The notes beneath the pieces were generated by a model, which saw only the letters and a program-made list of their open reading frames with translations, was not told the origin of the DNA and made no database searches. This document shows, one piece after another, positions 1 to 8,273 of a stretch of DNA of 64,000 nt; position 1 is the first letter of the stretch, and every line of letters starts with the position of its first letter. The position numbers were made by a program, and so were the translations under genes. Source of the DNA: Cohaesibacter marisflavi (lineage in GTDB: Bacteria; Pseudomonadota; Alphaproteobacteria; Rhizobiales; Cohaesibacteraceae); NCBI RefSeq assembly GCF_900115225.1, contig NZ_FOVR01000008.1, positions 62,001 through 126,000 of the forward strand. The letters run 5' to 3'.

Positions 1-288
1 CTTTTCATCGGCATCCAGAAAGACAAAGGGCACATTAATGCCACGGCTGCCCAATTGATCGATGAGCACTTCCCCTTCTTCTATATTCTGAACGCGTATC
101 ATGACAATATCTGGATGTAGGCTCAGGGCTTGTTCGACCGACGTCTGCTCGAAGTCATCCATGGCTCTAACCACGACAAAGTCAGAGCCATTCAGAAGAG
201 CCTTGGCACCCTCAAATATCAGCGGTTCGGCATCAATATAGGCCAAACGCTTTTTCCGATTTGCAATAGTATTTGAATTCTCAATCAT
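1..288 (-). CDS. Atypical response-regulator receiver domain protein (partial)
   Basis: Ninety-six codons run from an ATG at 288 off the left edge of the window, so only the N-terminus is seen. The fold pattern resembles a NarL/LuxR-type receiver: a first beta strand LAYIDAEP, a helix EGAKALLNG and a third strand PDIVMIRVQ. In ordinary receivers that third strand carries the phospho-accepting aspartate (as in PDvvlmD); here Arg65 stands there, and only Asp19 and Glu21 remain near the acidic pocket. It is therefore probably a phosphorylation-independent or degenerate receiver. The output domain lies outside the window, so the family (LuxR-type DNA binding or other) cannot be settled. Confidence 0.6.
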   Translation of the reverse strand, partial: MIENSNTIANRKKRLAYIDAEPLIFEGAKALLNGSDFVVVRAMDDFEQTSVEQALSLHPDIVMIRVQNIEEGEVLIDQLGSRGINVPFVFLDADEK

Positions 289-598
289 AACCGCAGCTCT
301 ACTTATGGCACAATTCTAGAGATCATCTTCACAACACTCGTTGAGAAAACGTCATCTCAGAAATACAGTCCTGATTTTCAAGAGTCCGAATCTTCTAGCA
401 AAACCTTTGTCCCCCGACAAAAAATCATCACAAAATAATATAACCCGGGAGGCATTGTAGTATTATTATTTCTGTTTGTATAGACGTGGATACAATTGCA
501 CTAGACAATATTAGGCGCTTTAAATTCCTGTTTGAATAGTCGCTTTTTACCTGCGGGTTTTTACGAATAAAACTATGGCGCTGTTTGCCCTTCGTCTT
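289..598. other. Intergenic region, 310 nt, no gene seen
   Basis: AT-rich spacer between the start of the receiver-domain gene and the 3' end of the ROK regulator gene. It should hold the promoter of the leftward receiver gene. I see no convincing open reading frame, RNA gene or strong palindrome. Confidence 0.5.
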
Positions 599-1822
599 TT
601 AGCTCTTGACCAAAGCGGAATGGCGCGGCGAAAAACTGTTGCTGATGGGTTCGGATGCTGCCCCTATTGCGACAGCCCATTGATCTGCGGTTCCTGCCAT
701 CATGAATGGCGCGCCGGACGGATTGATCATTTTGCGCATGTCTTCGTTGATCATGCATACTAGGCGATCAATCAATGGCTTTGGGGCTGTGGCACACAGA
801 ATGGTCGCTTCCGGAGCAAACATCAGATTCATGCCTTGCGCTGCCCATCTGAGATAGGAGGCTGCCTGCTCAAGCCAGCGCTCCATAACAAAGTTGTTCT
901 CTTCCAGCGCCGTTGTTATGTGCGCAAACAAATTGTCATCTGAGGGGTTCCAGCCCATGGCGTGGCACAAGGAGGCTAACGAGGCCATATGCTCAAGGCT
1001 TTCGGTTTCCGCGCTACTGATGACTGGCTTGAGAAGCCCGATCTCGCCCGCGTTGCCATCTACACCTGTATAGAGCTCGCCATTGATGATCAAACCAGCG
1101 CCGAGGCCGAAGCCGAAATAGAAGCAAACGACGTTGCGGAAGCTGTCGGCGTTGCCCATAAGCTTTTCAGCAATGGTCGCCGCTGCGGCGTCATTTTGCA
1201 GGCTCACGTCCAGACCGGTTCTTTCCTTGAGGCGTTCGACAAGGGGGAACCTTTGCCAGACTGCCATGGAATAGGCATCGTCGTTGGCCCCATTGGCTTC
1301 ATTGGCCATTGCTGCCAGCTTGCCAAACGGACCCGGCATGGCGACGCCAAGGCCGGCCGTGCGTCCCGAAGCACCACAGCACATCTGCTCAAGCTCTGCT
1401 CTGGCCGCGTTGATCAGATCGACAAGGGTTTCGAACCCCTCCTCCGGATTAACGGAATCAAGTTTCACAGAGTGCCGTATCATGATGTCTCCGGTGAGAT
1501 TCACCACAATCAGGCGCGCAACATCGCGGTCGATTTGCAGGCCTATGGCGAAGGCACCATTGGATGCCAGTGTATAAGGCTTAGCCGGTTTGCCGCGGCC
1601 TTCGCGGATCGTCTTCAAAGGCATGACCAGCCCGTCCTGCTCCAATTCATCAATGATATTGGAGACGGTCTGCTTGGTCAGCTTTGTGGCGCGCGCAAGC
1701 TCTGCCCGGGACAGAGCCTTGTTTACGCGGATCGCATCTATGATCACGCGACGGTTATGGGCTCCGGCGCTTCCGGCATTGCTTCCAAACACTGCGCGAA
1801 TGGTCGCTTTTCTGTTTTTCAT
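599..1822 (-). CDS. ROK-family transcriptional regulator
   Basis: A 407-residue protein of the NagC/XylR/Mlc class, predicted to repress sugar genes and respond to a sugar or sugar phosphate. Residues about 22-70 form a winged helix-turn-helix (SRAELARATKLTKQTVSNII). The rest is the ROK fold with the glycine-rich GLGVAMPGPFG and FGFGLGAGLIINGELY segments. The zinc motif usual after GEIGH (CxCGxxGCxE) is missing: the chain reads GEIGLLKP and continues without those cysteines, so this branch lacks the structural zinc. It is transcribed away from the sugar operon beginning at 2017 and very likely controls it. The ATG start has only a weak ribosome binding site. Confidence 0.88.
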   Translation of the reverse strand: MKNRKATIRAVFGSNAGSAGAHNRRVIIDAIRVNKALSRAELARATKLTKQTVSNIIDELEQDGLVMPLKTIREGRGKPAKPYTLASNGAFAIGLQIDRDVARLIVVNLTGDIMIRHSVKLDSVNPEEGFETLVDLINAARAELEQMCCGASGRTAGLGVAMPGPFGKLAAMANEANGANDDAYSMAVWQRFPLVERLKERTGLDVSLQNDAAAATIAEKLMGNADSFRNVVCFYFGFGLGAGLIINGELYTGVDGNAGEIGLLKPVISSAETESLEHMASLASLCHAMGWNPSDDNLFAHITTALEENNFVMERWLEQAASYLRWAAQGMNLMFAPEATILCATAPKPLIDRLVCMINEDMRKMINPSGAPFMMAGTADQWAVAIGAASEPISNSFSPRHSALVKS

Positions 1823-1860
1823 AAAAAGACATTGACATGCTTGCGAAAGTTACGCAATCA

Positions 1861-1878
1861 TTAAGTCCAATTACTTGA
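1861..1878. promoter_or_regulatory. Candidate ROK operator in the divergent promoter region
   Basis: The imperfect inverted repeat TTAAGT-N6-ACTTGA lies between the divergent ROK gene and the sugar-binding-protein gene. It overlaps a possible -35 hexamer TTGACT at 1875-1880. Position fits an operator, but the symmetry is short and one base is mismatched. Confidence 0.3.
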
Positions 1879-2016
1879 CTAAATAGCCAACCAAGAGCTA
1901 TCGGCCATTTCCCAAGACGGCCTAATCACCCCCTACGTGACGCTACTCAAGCTTTTTCATGGCGTTATCAGAACCCTCGGCACAGATGTGTCGAGTTTCA
2001 TTTGAGGAGAACATTT

Positions 2017-3258
2017 ATGCGTTCGAAGATTACAGCAGTCTCTTTGGCAGCCACCGCCCTGACCTTCATGGTTTCCGGTGCCGCGCTTGCCGAAACCCAG
2101 CTCAATGCCCTGTTCATGGCGCAGGCCGCCTATAGCGAAGATGATATTCGCGCCATGACGACCGAATTTGAAAAAGCCAATCCCGACGTAAAGATCAATC
2201 TTGAATTCGTGCCTTATGAAGGTCTGCATGACAAGACCGTGCTCTCTCAGGGGGCCGGCGGTGGCTATGATGTGGTTCTGTATGATGTGATCTGGCCTGC
2301 CGAATATGCCCAGAATAGTGTTCTGGTTGATGTCTCTGACAAGATCACTGACGAAATGAAATCCGGCATTCTTCCCGGCGCATGGACGACGGTCAGCTAT
2401 GATGGCAAATATTATGGTATGCCCTGGATTCTTGATACCAAGTATTTGTTCTACAACAAGGAAATGTTGAAGAAAGCAGGTATCGAGAAAGCGCCTACCA
2501 CTTGGGCCGAATTGAAGGCCGATGCGCAGAAGATCAAGGATGCCGGGATCGTTGAATATCCCATCGCATGGAGCTGGGCACAGGCCGAAGCGGCAATCTG
2601 CGATTACACCACGCTTGTCAGTGCCTATGGGGGCGATTTCATCAAAGATGGCAAACCAGCCTTTGCTGAAGGTGGTGCACTGGATGCCCTCGACTATATG
2701 GTGGATAGCTACAAGTCCGGCCTGACGAACCCGAACTCCAAGGAATTTCTTGAAGAAGACGTCCGCAATGTCTTCCAGAATGGGGATGCGGCTTTCGCGC
2801 TCAACTGGACCTACATGTATAACCTTGCCAACGATCCCAAAGAGAGCAAGGTCGGCGGTAATGTTGGCGTCGTTGCTGCTCCGGGCGTTGAAGGTATCAG
2901 CGAAGAATCCGCCGTCAACGGTTCCATGGGCCTTGGCATCACCTCCACGTCCGAACATCCTGACGAAGCATGGGACTATATCGTCTACATGACCTCCCAG
3001 AAGGTTCAGAACGATTATGCTCGCCTCAGCTTGCCAATCTGGGCCAGCTCCTACACAGACCCCGCAGTGACCGAAGGTCAGGAAGAACTGATTGCAGCCG
3101 CCGAGAAAGGCCTTGCAGCCATGTATCCCCGTCCTTTGACGCCGCACTATCAGGAAATGTCCCTTGCGCTTCAGCAGGGCATTCAGGAAGCCCTGTTGGA
3201 CATGTCTTCTCCGAAGGATGCGCTTGAGGCTGCTGCTGAGAATAGCGGACTTGAATAA
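2017..3258 (+). CDS. Sugar ABC transporter substrate-binding protein (family 1)
   Basis: A 413-residue periplasmic solute-binding protein of the carbohydrate (MalE/UgpB-like) class. Residues 1-25 are a signal peptide with an AxA cleavage site before ETQLNALF. The body has the family's fold, including the PWILDTKYLFYNKEML segment typical of sugar-binding members. The ATG at 2017 is preferred over the in-frame TTG at 2002 because GAGGAG at 2004-2009 is well placed before it. It is the first gene of a rightward operon with two permeases, a SIS enzyme, a PfkB kinase and an ATPase, and should deliver the substrate to that transporter. The specific sugar cannot be read from sequence; an Amadori compound is one possibility from gene content. 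Confidence 0.9.
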   Translation: MRSKITAVSLAATALTFMVSGAALAETQLNALFMAQAAYSEDDIRAMTTEFEKANPDVKINLEFVPYEGLHDKTVLSQGAGGGYDVVLYDVIWPAEYAQNSVLVDVSDKITDEMKSGILPGAWTTVSYDGKYYGMPWILDTKYLFYNKEMLKKAGIEKAPTTWAELKADAQKIKDAGIVEYPIAWSWAQAEAAICDYTTLVSAYGGDFIKDGKPAFAEGGALDALDYMVDSYKSGLTNPNSKEFLEEDVRNVFQNGDAAFALNWTYMYNLANDPKESKVGGNVGVVAAPGVEGISEESAVNGSMGLGITSTSEHPDEAWDYIVYMTSQKVQNDYARLSLPIWASSYTDPAVTEGQEELIAAAEKGLAAMYPRPLTPHYQEMSLALQQGIQEALLDMSSPKDALEAAAENSGLE

Positions 3259-3267
3259 ATAGATTGC

Positions 3268-3292
3268 GAGCCGGGATCCTTGGTCCCGGCTC
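3268..3292 (+). repeat. Intercistronic stem-loop after binding-protein gene
   Basis: A perfect 9-bp inverted repeat, GAGCCGGGA and TCCCGGCTC with a 7-nt loop, sits 10 nt after the stop codon of the binding-protein gene. No T-tract follows, so it is more likely a 3'-end stabiliser of the upstream message or a partial terminator than a full terminator. Confidence 0.65.
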
Positions 3293-3452
3293 CGTCCGGT
3301 TTGCTGCTGTAAGGTGTGACTTTTATATTATCGTGCTGCATCCTTCAGCCTAATTGGGCTTTGGTTTTGCGTATGTCACTGCGCTCAACGCCGCCGTCTC
3401 GCCCTCCGGACGTCCGCTCCAGTCAATCCAAATTGAATGAAGGTCCAATCTC

Positions 3453-4337
3453 ATGTTGTCTGACCGCAAGACTCTTCATGTCTGGTTGTTGATGCTTCCG
3501 CTTCTGTGCGTCATGATCGCTGTGATCGGGTGGCCGTTGATCGACACGATCCGTCTTTCCTTTACCAACACCCGTCTTGTCGGGTCTGAGGGCGAATTCG
3601 TTGGTCTACACAATTTCACCAAGATGCTATCAAGTCGGAATTTTCAGCGTGCATTCTCCACGACCATGCAGTTTACGCTGATCTCGGTGACCCTTGAAAT
3701 TGTGATTGGTGTGCTGGTGGGGATGCTACTCAATCAGAAATTCTACGGCCGCACCATATTGCGCGGCATGCTGATTTTGCCCTGGGCCTTGCCGACCGTT
3801 GTCAATGCCACCCTGTGGCGCTTGATCTATAATCCTGAATATGGCGCCTTCAATGCTGCCCTGCTCAAGCTTGGCATAATCGATCAATATCAGTCGTGGC
3901 TGGGGCAGCCGCAAACGGCGATGATGGCGCTCATTCTGGCAGACCTCTGGAAGAATTTTCCGCTGGTGGCCCTGATCGCGCTGGCCGCCTTGCAATCAGT
4001 GCCCAATGACATAAGGGCCGCCGCCATATCGGACGGTGCCAATGCGTTCCGCCGCTTCCGCTATGTTATCTTGCCTTATCTCGTCGGCCCCCTGATGGTG
4101 GCGGTTGTGTTGCGCACGATCGAGGCCTTCAAGGTGTTCGATATTATCTGGATCATGACCCGTGGCGGACCGGCGAACTCGACGCGCACCTTGTCGATCC
4201 TTGTCTATCAGGAAGCCTTTGCCTTCCAGCGCGCCGGATCCGGCGCGTCGCTCGCGCTGATCATCACGCTCGCCATTACCGTTCTCGCCGTCATTTACAT
4301 TCGCATCATGCGCAGCTGGGCAGGAGGAACCAACTGA
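3453..4337 (+). CDS. Sugar ABC transporter permease 1
   Basis: A 294-residue inner-membrane permease of the MalF/UgpA type. It has about six transmembrane segments, starting with WLLMLPLLCVMIAVIGWPL near residues 10-30. The binding-protein-dependent (EAA) loop is AAISDGANAFRRFRYVILP near residues 190-210, the site of contact with the ATPase. It follows the binding protein after a 194-nt spacer holding a stem-loop, and its stop TGA shares one base with the ATG of the next permease, showing translational coupling. It forms the heterodimeric channel with that protein. Confidence 0.9.
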   Translation: MLSDRKTLHVWLLMLPLLCVMIAVIGWPLIDTIRLSFTNTRLVGSEGEFVGLHNFTKMLSSRNFQRAFSTTMQFTLISVTLEIVIGVLVGMLLNQKFYGRTILRGMLILPWALPTVVNATLWRLIYNPEYGAFNAALLKLGIIDQYQSWLGQPQTAMMALILADLWKNFPLVALIALAALQSVPNDIRAAAISDGANAFRRFRYVILPYLVGPLMVAVVLRTIEAFKVFDIIWIMTRGGPANSTRTLSILVYQEAFAFQRAGSGASLALIITLAITVLAVIYIRIMRSWAGGTN

Positions 4338-5182
4338 TGGAGCATCAATCGCGTGCTTTCTCCATATTTGTCCATGCCATGGCGCTTCTGGTGGCGATGG
4401 TGATTTTGGCGCCGCTGTTGTGGCTGTTTATCATGAGCGTGTCTTCCAATGCGGACCTTTCTGCCAAACCGCTGCATTTCTGGCCGGAGGTGTTTGATTT
4501 TTCCCGCTATGGGCAATTGCTCTCGCGTAGCAATAATTCCATGGGAGAGGCTTTCGTCGCCTCGCTATTCAACAGCATCAAGGTGGCCAGTATGGCAACG
4601 TTGATCGCGTTGGCCATCGGCATTCCCGCGGGTTGGGCCGCATCGCGCAATCCCCGCGTCGGGTGGTCTCTGGGCGCTGTGGTTGCTACCTATATGTTGC
4701 CGCCGGTGGCGCTGTCCGTACCGCTTTACATGATCCTTGCCAAGGCGGGCCTGTTGAACACCACGTGGGGGCTTGCTCTGGTCTATCTCAGTATTCTGGC
4801 GCCCTTTTCCACCTGGCTGCTCAAGGCTGGTTTTGATCCCATCCCGCGGGATCTGGAAATGGCCGCCGCCATAGACGGGGCGCGTCTGGATCAGACCTTG
4901 CGCATTGTCATTCTGCCGCTTGCCATGCCGGTGATTGCGACCTCGCTGATCTTTGCTTTTCTCCTGGCGTGGGATGAATTTTTCTATGCGCTTCTCTTTA
5001 CCTCAAACCAGCAGGCCAAGACCCTGACTGTTGCCATTGCCGATCTGGCTGGCGGGCGCGTGTCTGATTATGGCCTCATCGCAACGGCTGGTGTGTTGGC
5101 CGCGTTACCCCCCGTTTTTGTCGGTGTCCTCATGCAAAGAGCCCTAATTTCCGGTCTCACCAATGGAGGCGTGAAAGGTTGA
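4337..5182 (+). CDS. Sugar ABC transporter permease 2
   Basis: A 281-residue permease of the MalG/UgpE type, partner of the preceding permease. An N-terminal membrane anchor (about residues 12-32) is followed by several more membrane segments and the EAA loop MAAAIDGARLDQTLRIVILP near residues 175-195. The start overlaps the preceding stop by one base. The C-terminus ends in SGLTNGGVKG, a common ending of this subfamily. The next gene, the SIS-domain enzyme, begins within a few bases of this stop. Confidence 0.9.
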   Translation: MEHQSRAFSIFVHAMALLVAMVILAPLLWLFIMSVSSNADLSAKPLHFWPEVFDFSRYGQLLSRSNNSMGEAFVASLFNSIKVASMATLIALAIGIPAGWAASRNPRVGWSLGAVVATYMLPPVALSVPLYMILAKAGLLNTTWGLALVYLSILAPFSTWLLKAGFDPIPRDLEMAAAIDGARLDQTLRIVILPLAMPVIATSLIFAFLLAWDEFFYALLFTSNQQAKTLTVAIADLAGGRVSDYGLIATAGVLAALPPVFVGVLMQRALISGLTNGGVKG

Positions 5183-5184
5183 AA

Positions 5185-6198
5185 ATGAACAAGAAACCAG
5201 AAACCGAGGCACAATTGGCCATTTACAACGAAATGGCTAGACAGTTCAAAGACAGCAAGGCATCGATCGATGGTGCGAAAGAGCCTGCTGAAAAGATTGC
5301 TGCGTCCTTGCGCCAGACCGGCCGGTTGCTGCTGCTGGGCATGGGGGGATCCCATGCCGTTGGGCGCGCGCTGGAGCCGCTATACCGGGCTAGTGGCATC
5401 GACGCCATCGCCGTTCCCCTGTCTGAACAGCTTGGCCAGCCGCTGCCGGTTGATGGGCGGACGATTATTGTTACCTCGCAATCGGGAGAAAGTGCAGAGG
5501 TTTTGCGCTGGTTCCGTGACTGTGCGCCCAAGGACCATGTCTTCGGCCTGACGATGGAGCCCAATTCCAGTCTAGCAGGGCTTGCGCCTTGTCTGGTGGG
5601 GGCTGGCGGATCGGAGATCCCCTTTGCGGCGACAAGGAGCCTTACGGTCTCTGCCGCGCTTCATGCGGCGGTTCTTGGCGCCTTGGGGCAGGATCTAGAG
5701 GATCTGTTTGCCATCCTTCAGGGCGAGCCCTCTATTGCGATTGATGAAGCAGTCAAGGCGCTCGGTGATGTGAATACGGTTGTCACCTCCTCGCGTCAGT
5801 TGCAGGGGGTGGCAGAGGCTATCGCGCTTGGTCTGACCGAGCTTTCGCGTTTGCCATGCTTCGGTCTGGAAGGTGGGCAGTTTCGCCATGGGCCGGTGGA
5901 AATGCTTGGTGTGAGCGTCGGTGTTGTTCTGTTTCGCGCTAGAGATGAAACCTGCGATCTGGTGACCGGTTTTGCCGAATTTGTAGCGGAAACGAGTTCG
6001 CCTCTGGTGGTGTTTGACGCATCGGGCAAAGAGCCGATCAAGGGGGCGATTACGGTTTCTTGTCCGTCAGCGCAGGGCCTTGCTGCCATCTTCTCGGTTT
6101 TGCCTGCAGCACAGCGCTTCATGGTCGATTTCGCCGCCTCGCGCGTCGAAAATGTCGGTACGCCATTGCGATGCACCAAAGTCACCAGAGTGGAATAA
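5185..6198 (+). CDS. SIS-domain sugar-phosphate isomerase/deglycase-like protein
   Basis: A 337-residue cytoplasmic protein made of two SIS (sugar isomerase) domains, the fold of the GlmS isomerase half, AgaS and FrlB. The first domain has RLLLLGMGGSHAVGRALEPL and the serine-rich phosphosugar loop TSQSGES; the second has the EGGQFRHGPVEML segment near the active site. Such enzymes isomerise, deaminate or deglycate phosphorylated amino sugars or fructosamines. Its place between permease and PfkB kinase genes suggests that it acts on the product of that kinase. The exact reaction is not determined. A TTG at 5179 is an alternative start; the ATG at 5185 has GAAAGG upstream. Confidence 0.82.
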   Translation: MNKKPETEAQLAIYNEMARQFKDSKASIDGAKEPAEKIAASLRQTGRLLLLGMGGSHAVGRALEPLYRASGIDAIAVPLSEQLGQPLPVDGRTIIVTSQSGESAEVLRWFRDCAPKDHVFGLTMEPNSSLAGLAPCLVGAGGSEIPFAATRSLTVSAALHAAVLGALGQDLEDLFAILQGEPSIAIDEAVKALGDVNTVVTSSRQLQGVAEAIALGLTELSRLPCFGLEGGQFRHGPVEMLGVSVGVVLFRARDETCDLVTGFAEFVAETSSPLVVFDASGKEPIKGAITVSCPSAQGLAAIFSVLPAAQRFMVDFAASRVENVGTPLRCTKVTRVE

Positions 6199-6215
6199 CA
6201 AGGGTTCAGTTGAGA

Positions 6216-7160
6216 ATGAAGAAGAAAAGCTTAGCTCTGGCAACGGTTGGCAATGTGAATGTCGACCTGATCATGGGGCCGGTGTCGCCGAACCTTCCAA
6301 GTGGGACGGAACTGATTGTCGAACATGATGAGTTACGTGTTGGAGGCGCTGCTGGCAACGTAGCTCTTGCATGGCAAGCCTTGGGGTGTCCCTATCAGAT
6401 TGCGGCCAATATCGGGTCTGACCATTTTGGCGACTGGCTGAAAGCCGAGTTCGGAGCGCCTGCTGCAGGCTGGCCTGCCGCCTCTGGAAATACGACTGTG
6501 TCGGTTGGCGCAACGCATCCGGATGGGGAACGCACCTTTCTGACGACCAAGGGGCATTTGCTCGCTCTCTCCTGGCCTCAGGTGAAGCAGATGATCGATT
6601 GGCAGGTGCTTTCAGGTGGCGTTCTTCTGGTGTGCGGTTCCTTCCTGACCGACAGCCTGACCAAAGATTATCCGCTGATGTTCGCGCATGCCCGGCAGCA
6701 TGACGTTGCGATTGCCCTTGATACAGGTTGGCCGCTTGAGGATTGGACTGATGCGATCAGAGCCGAGACTCTGAAGTGGCTCGCCAATTGTCAGTATATT
6801 CTGTTCAACGAAATCGAGGCTACCTCTCTTTCCGGGCAGGATGATCCTGAATCTGCTGGCAGGTGGCTGCTGGACCATATGCCTGATGGGGGAACCGTGA
6901 TCATCAAGCGGGGCGGCAATGGGGCCATGCTTGTGCGCGCGGATGGCATTCTGTCATGCCCTGCCCCCAAAGTGGCGCTCGTGGATACTATCGGCGCAGG
7001 TGATGTGTTCAATGCCGCCTTCTTTGCAGCGCGTGCGCAAGGCAAAGACTGGCCAGAGGCTGTGCAAGCTGCCATCGAAACGGCGTCGCTCGCCATTTCC
7101 ACTCATCCCAGATGTTACCTTCCCAACACAAAGCCGGAGTCGTTTCATGAGCTCGCTTGA
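6216..7160 (+). CDS. PfkB-family carbohydrate kinase
   Basis: A 314-residue kinase of the ribokinase/PfkB family, phosphorylating a sugar or sugar derivative with ATP. The N-terminal family signature is seen as GGAAGNVALAWQALG, and the C-terminal signature as DTIGAGDVFNAAF with the catalytic base Asp263 in the GAGD anion hole. Similarity begins at MKKKSLALATVG, so the ATG at 6216 is chosen although the frame is open further upstream. It lies 17 nt after the SIS gene and overlaps the following ATPase gene by 14 bases. SIS enzyme plus PfkB kinase plus importer is the composition of fructoselysine-type operons, but other substrates are possible. Confidence 0.87.
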   Translation: MKKKSLALATVGNVNVDLIMGPVSPNLPSGTELIVEHDELRVGGAAGNVALAWQALGCPYQIAANIGSDHFGDWLKAEFGAPAAGWPAASGNTTVSVGATHPDGERTFLTTKGHLLALSWPQVKQMIDWQVLSGGVLLVCGSFLTDSLTKDYPLMFAHARQHDVAIALDTGWPLEDWTDAIRAETLKWLANCQYILFNEIEATSLSGQDDPESAGRWLLDHMPDGGTVIIKRGGNGAMLVRADGILSCPAPKVALVDTIGAGDVFNAAFFAARAQGKDWPEAVQAAIETASLAISTHPRCYLPNTKPESFHELA

Positions 7161-8235
7161 CCTTAGTGGTGTTACCAAAAAATTCGGTTCGCAAGAAACG
7201 CTTAAGGGCATCGACTTGACGTTGGAGAGCGGCGAATTCCTCGTGCTGTTGGGAGCTTCTGGCTGTGGCAAGTCAACCTTGCTAAACCTGATCTCGGGTT
7301 TGCTTGACCCAAGCTCTGGCACCATTACGCTGGATGGTCGCACCCTAAACGGGGTTCATCCCAAAGATCGCGATATTGCCATGGTGTTCCAGTCCTATGC
7401 GCTGTATCCGAATTTGTCGGTTGCGCGTAACATCGGCTTCGGGCTGGAAATGCGCAATGTGCCGAAAGCCGAGCGCGAGAGCGCGGTATTGGAAGCCGCC
7501 AAGGTATTGCAGATTGATCATCTGCTCGAGCGCAAACCATCAGATCTTTCTGGCGGACAGCGCCAGCGTGTTGCGATCGGTCGCGCTCTGGTGCGCAAGC
7601 CGAAACTGTTTCTGTTCGACGAGCCCCTATCCAACCTCGACGCCAAATTGCGCATGGAGATGCGCGGGGAATTGAAACGGCTGCACCAGATGTTGGGGGT
7701 TACGATTGTCTATGTGACCCATGACCAGATCGAAGCTATGACGCTGGCAACGCGCGTTGCCGTCATGCGCGATGGCCATATCGAGCAGTTAGGCACGCCG
7801 GAGGAAATCTATAATCGGCCTGCGACAACCTTTGTTGCCGATTTCATGGGATCACCTCCGATCAACATGTTCAAGGGGCAGCCGCTTGCGGGCACCAATC
7901 TTATCGAACTGGACGCTGCTGATCAGCCATTTGTTCTTGATCGCGAACAGCGCTCCTCGGCTGCAACAGATGTGCCTCAAAAGCTGCTGGTTGGCATTCG
8001 GCCCGAGGCTTTCAGGCTGGAGCCTATTGAAGGCGGTATTCCGTTTGATTGCGTGGTTGAAATTGTGGAATTGACCGGTCCGGAGAAAATCGTTTCCTTT
8101 GACGTGAAAGGTCAAAGGCTGATTGCCACCTTCAAGCCCGAACATGAGTTTCGAGCTAGCGAAAAGATCCGGCTTTATGCGTCAATGGACAAGCTTTCCA
8201 TTTTTGACGCCGAAAGCGGGAAAAGCTGGCTTTAG
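7147..8235 (+). CDS. Sugar ABC transporter ATP-binding protein (MalK/UgpC type)
   Basis: A 362-residue ATPase that powers the importer encoded upstream. Walker A is GASGCGKST (residues 36-44), the signature is LSGGQRQR (from 134), and Walker B ends in FDEP with Asp158 and Glu159. The Q-loop FQSYALYPN and the switch histidine in VTHDQIEAMT are present. After about residue 235 comes the MalK-type regulatory extension with GIRPEAF. The start overlaps the kinase gene by 14 bases, so the two are probably coupled. It is the last gene of the operon and converges on the AraC gene. Confidence 0.92.
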   Translation: MSSLDLSGVTKKFGSQETLKGIDLTLESGEFLVLLGASGCGKSTLLNLISGLLDPSSGTITLDGRTLNGVHPKDRDIAMVFQSYALYPNLSVARNIGFGLEMRNVPKAERESAVLEAAKVLQIDHLLERKPSDLSGGQRQRVAIGRALVRKPKLFLFDEPLSNLDAKLRMEMRGELKRLHQMLGVTIVYVTHDQIEAMTLATRVAVMRDGHIEQLGTPEEIYNRPATTFVADFMGSPPINMFKGQPLAGTNLIELDAADQPFVLDREQRSSAATDVPQKLLVGIRPEAFRLEPIEGGIPFDCVVEIVELTGPEKIVSFDVKGQRLIATFKPEHEFRASEKIRLYASMDKLSIFDAESGKSWL

Positions 8236-8256
8236 GCAAGCATAGACGTGTAAGAA

Positions 8257-8273
8257 GCTAAGCTAAGCTAAGC
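8257..8273. repeat. Short tandem repeat GCTAA x3
   Basis: Three copies of the pentamer GCTAA followed by GC span the point where the ATPase and AraC genes converge, and include the AraC stop codon. It is simple-sequence DNA with no evident role. Confidence 0.6.

Noticed and set aside
1875-1904. A TTGACT...TATCGG promoter before the sugar operon
   Set aside because: The -35 is good but the -10 is poor and the spacing is 18; not reported as a separate promoter.
1957-3147. A 396-codon open frame antisense to the sugar-binding-protein gene
   Set aside because: It mirrors the coding strand of a clear binding protein, has no recognisable domain, and lacks a ribosome binding site. Such long antisense frames are common in GC-rich genes.
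8257-8273. The GCTAA repeat as a possible attachment site or terminator
   Set aside because: It is a 17-nt simple repeat with no inverted symmetry and no second copy seen.
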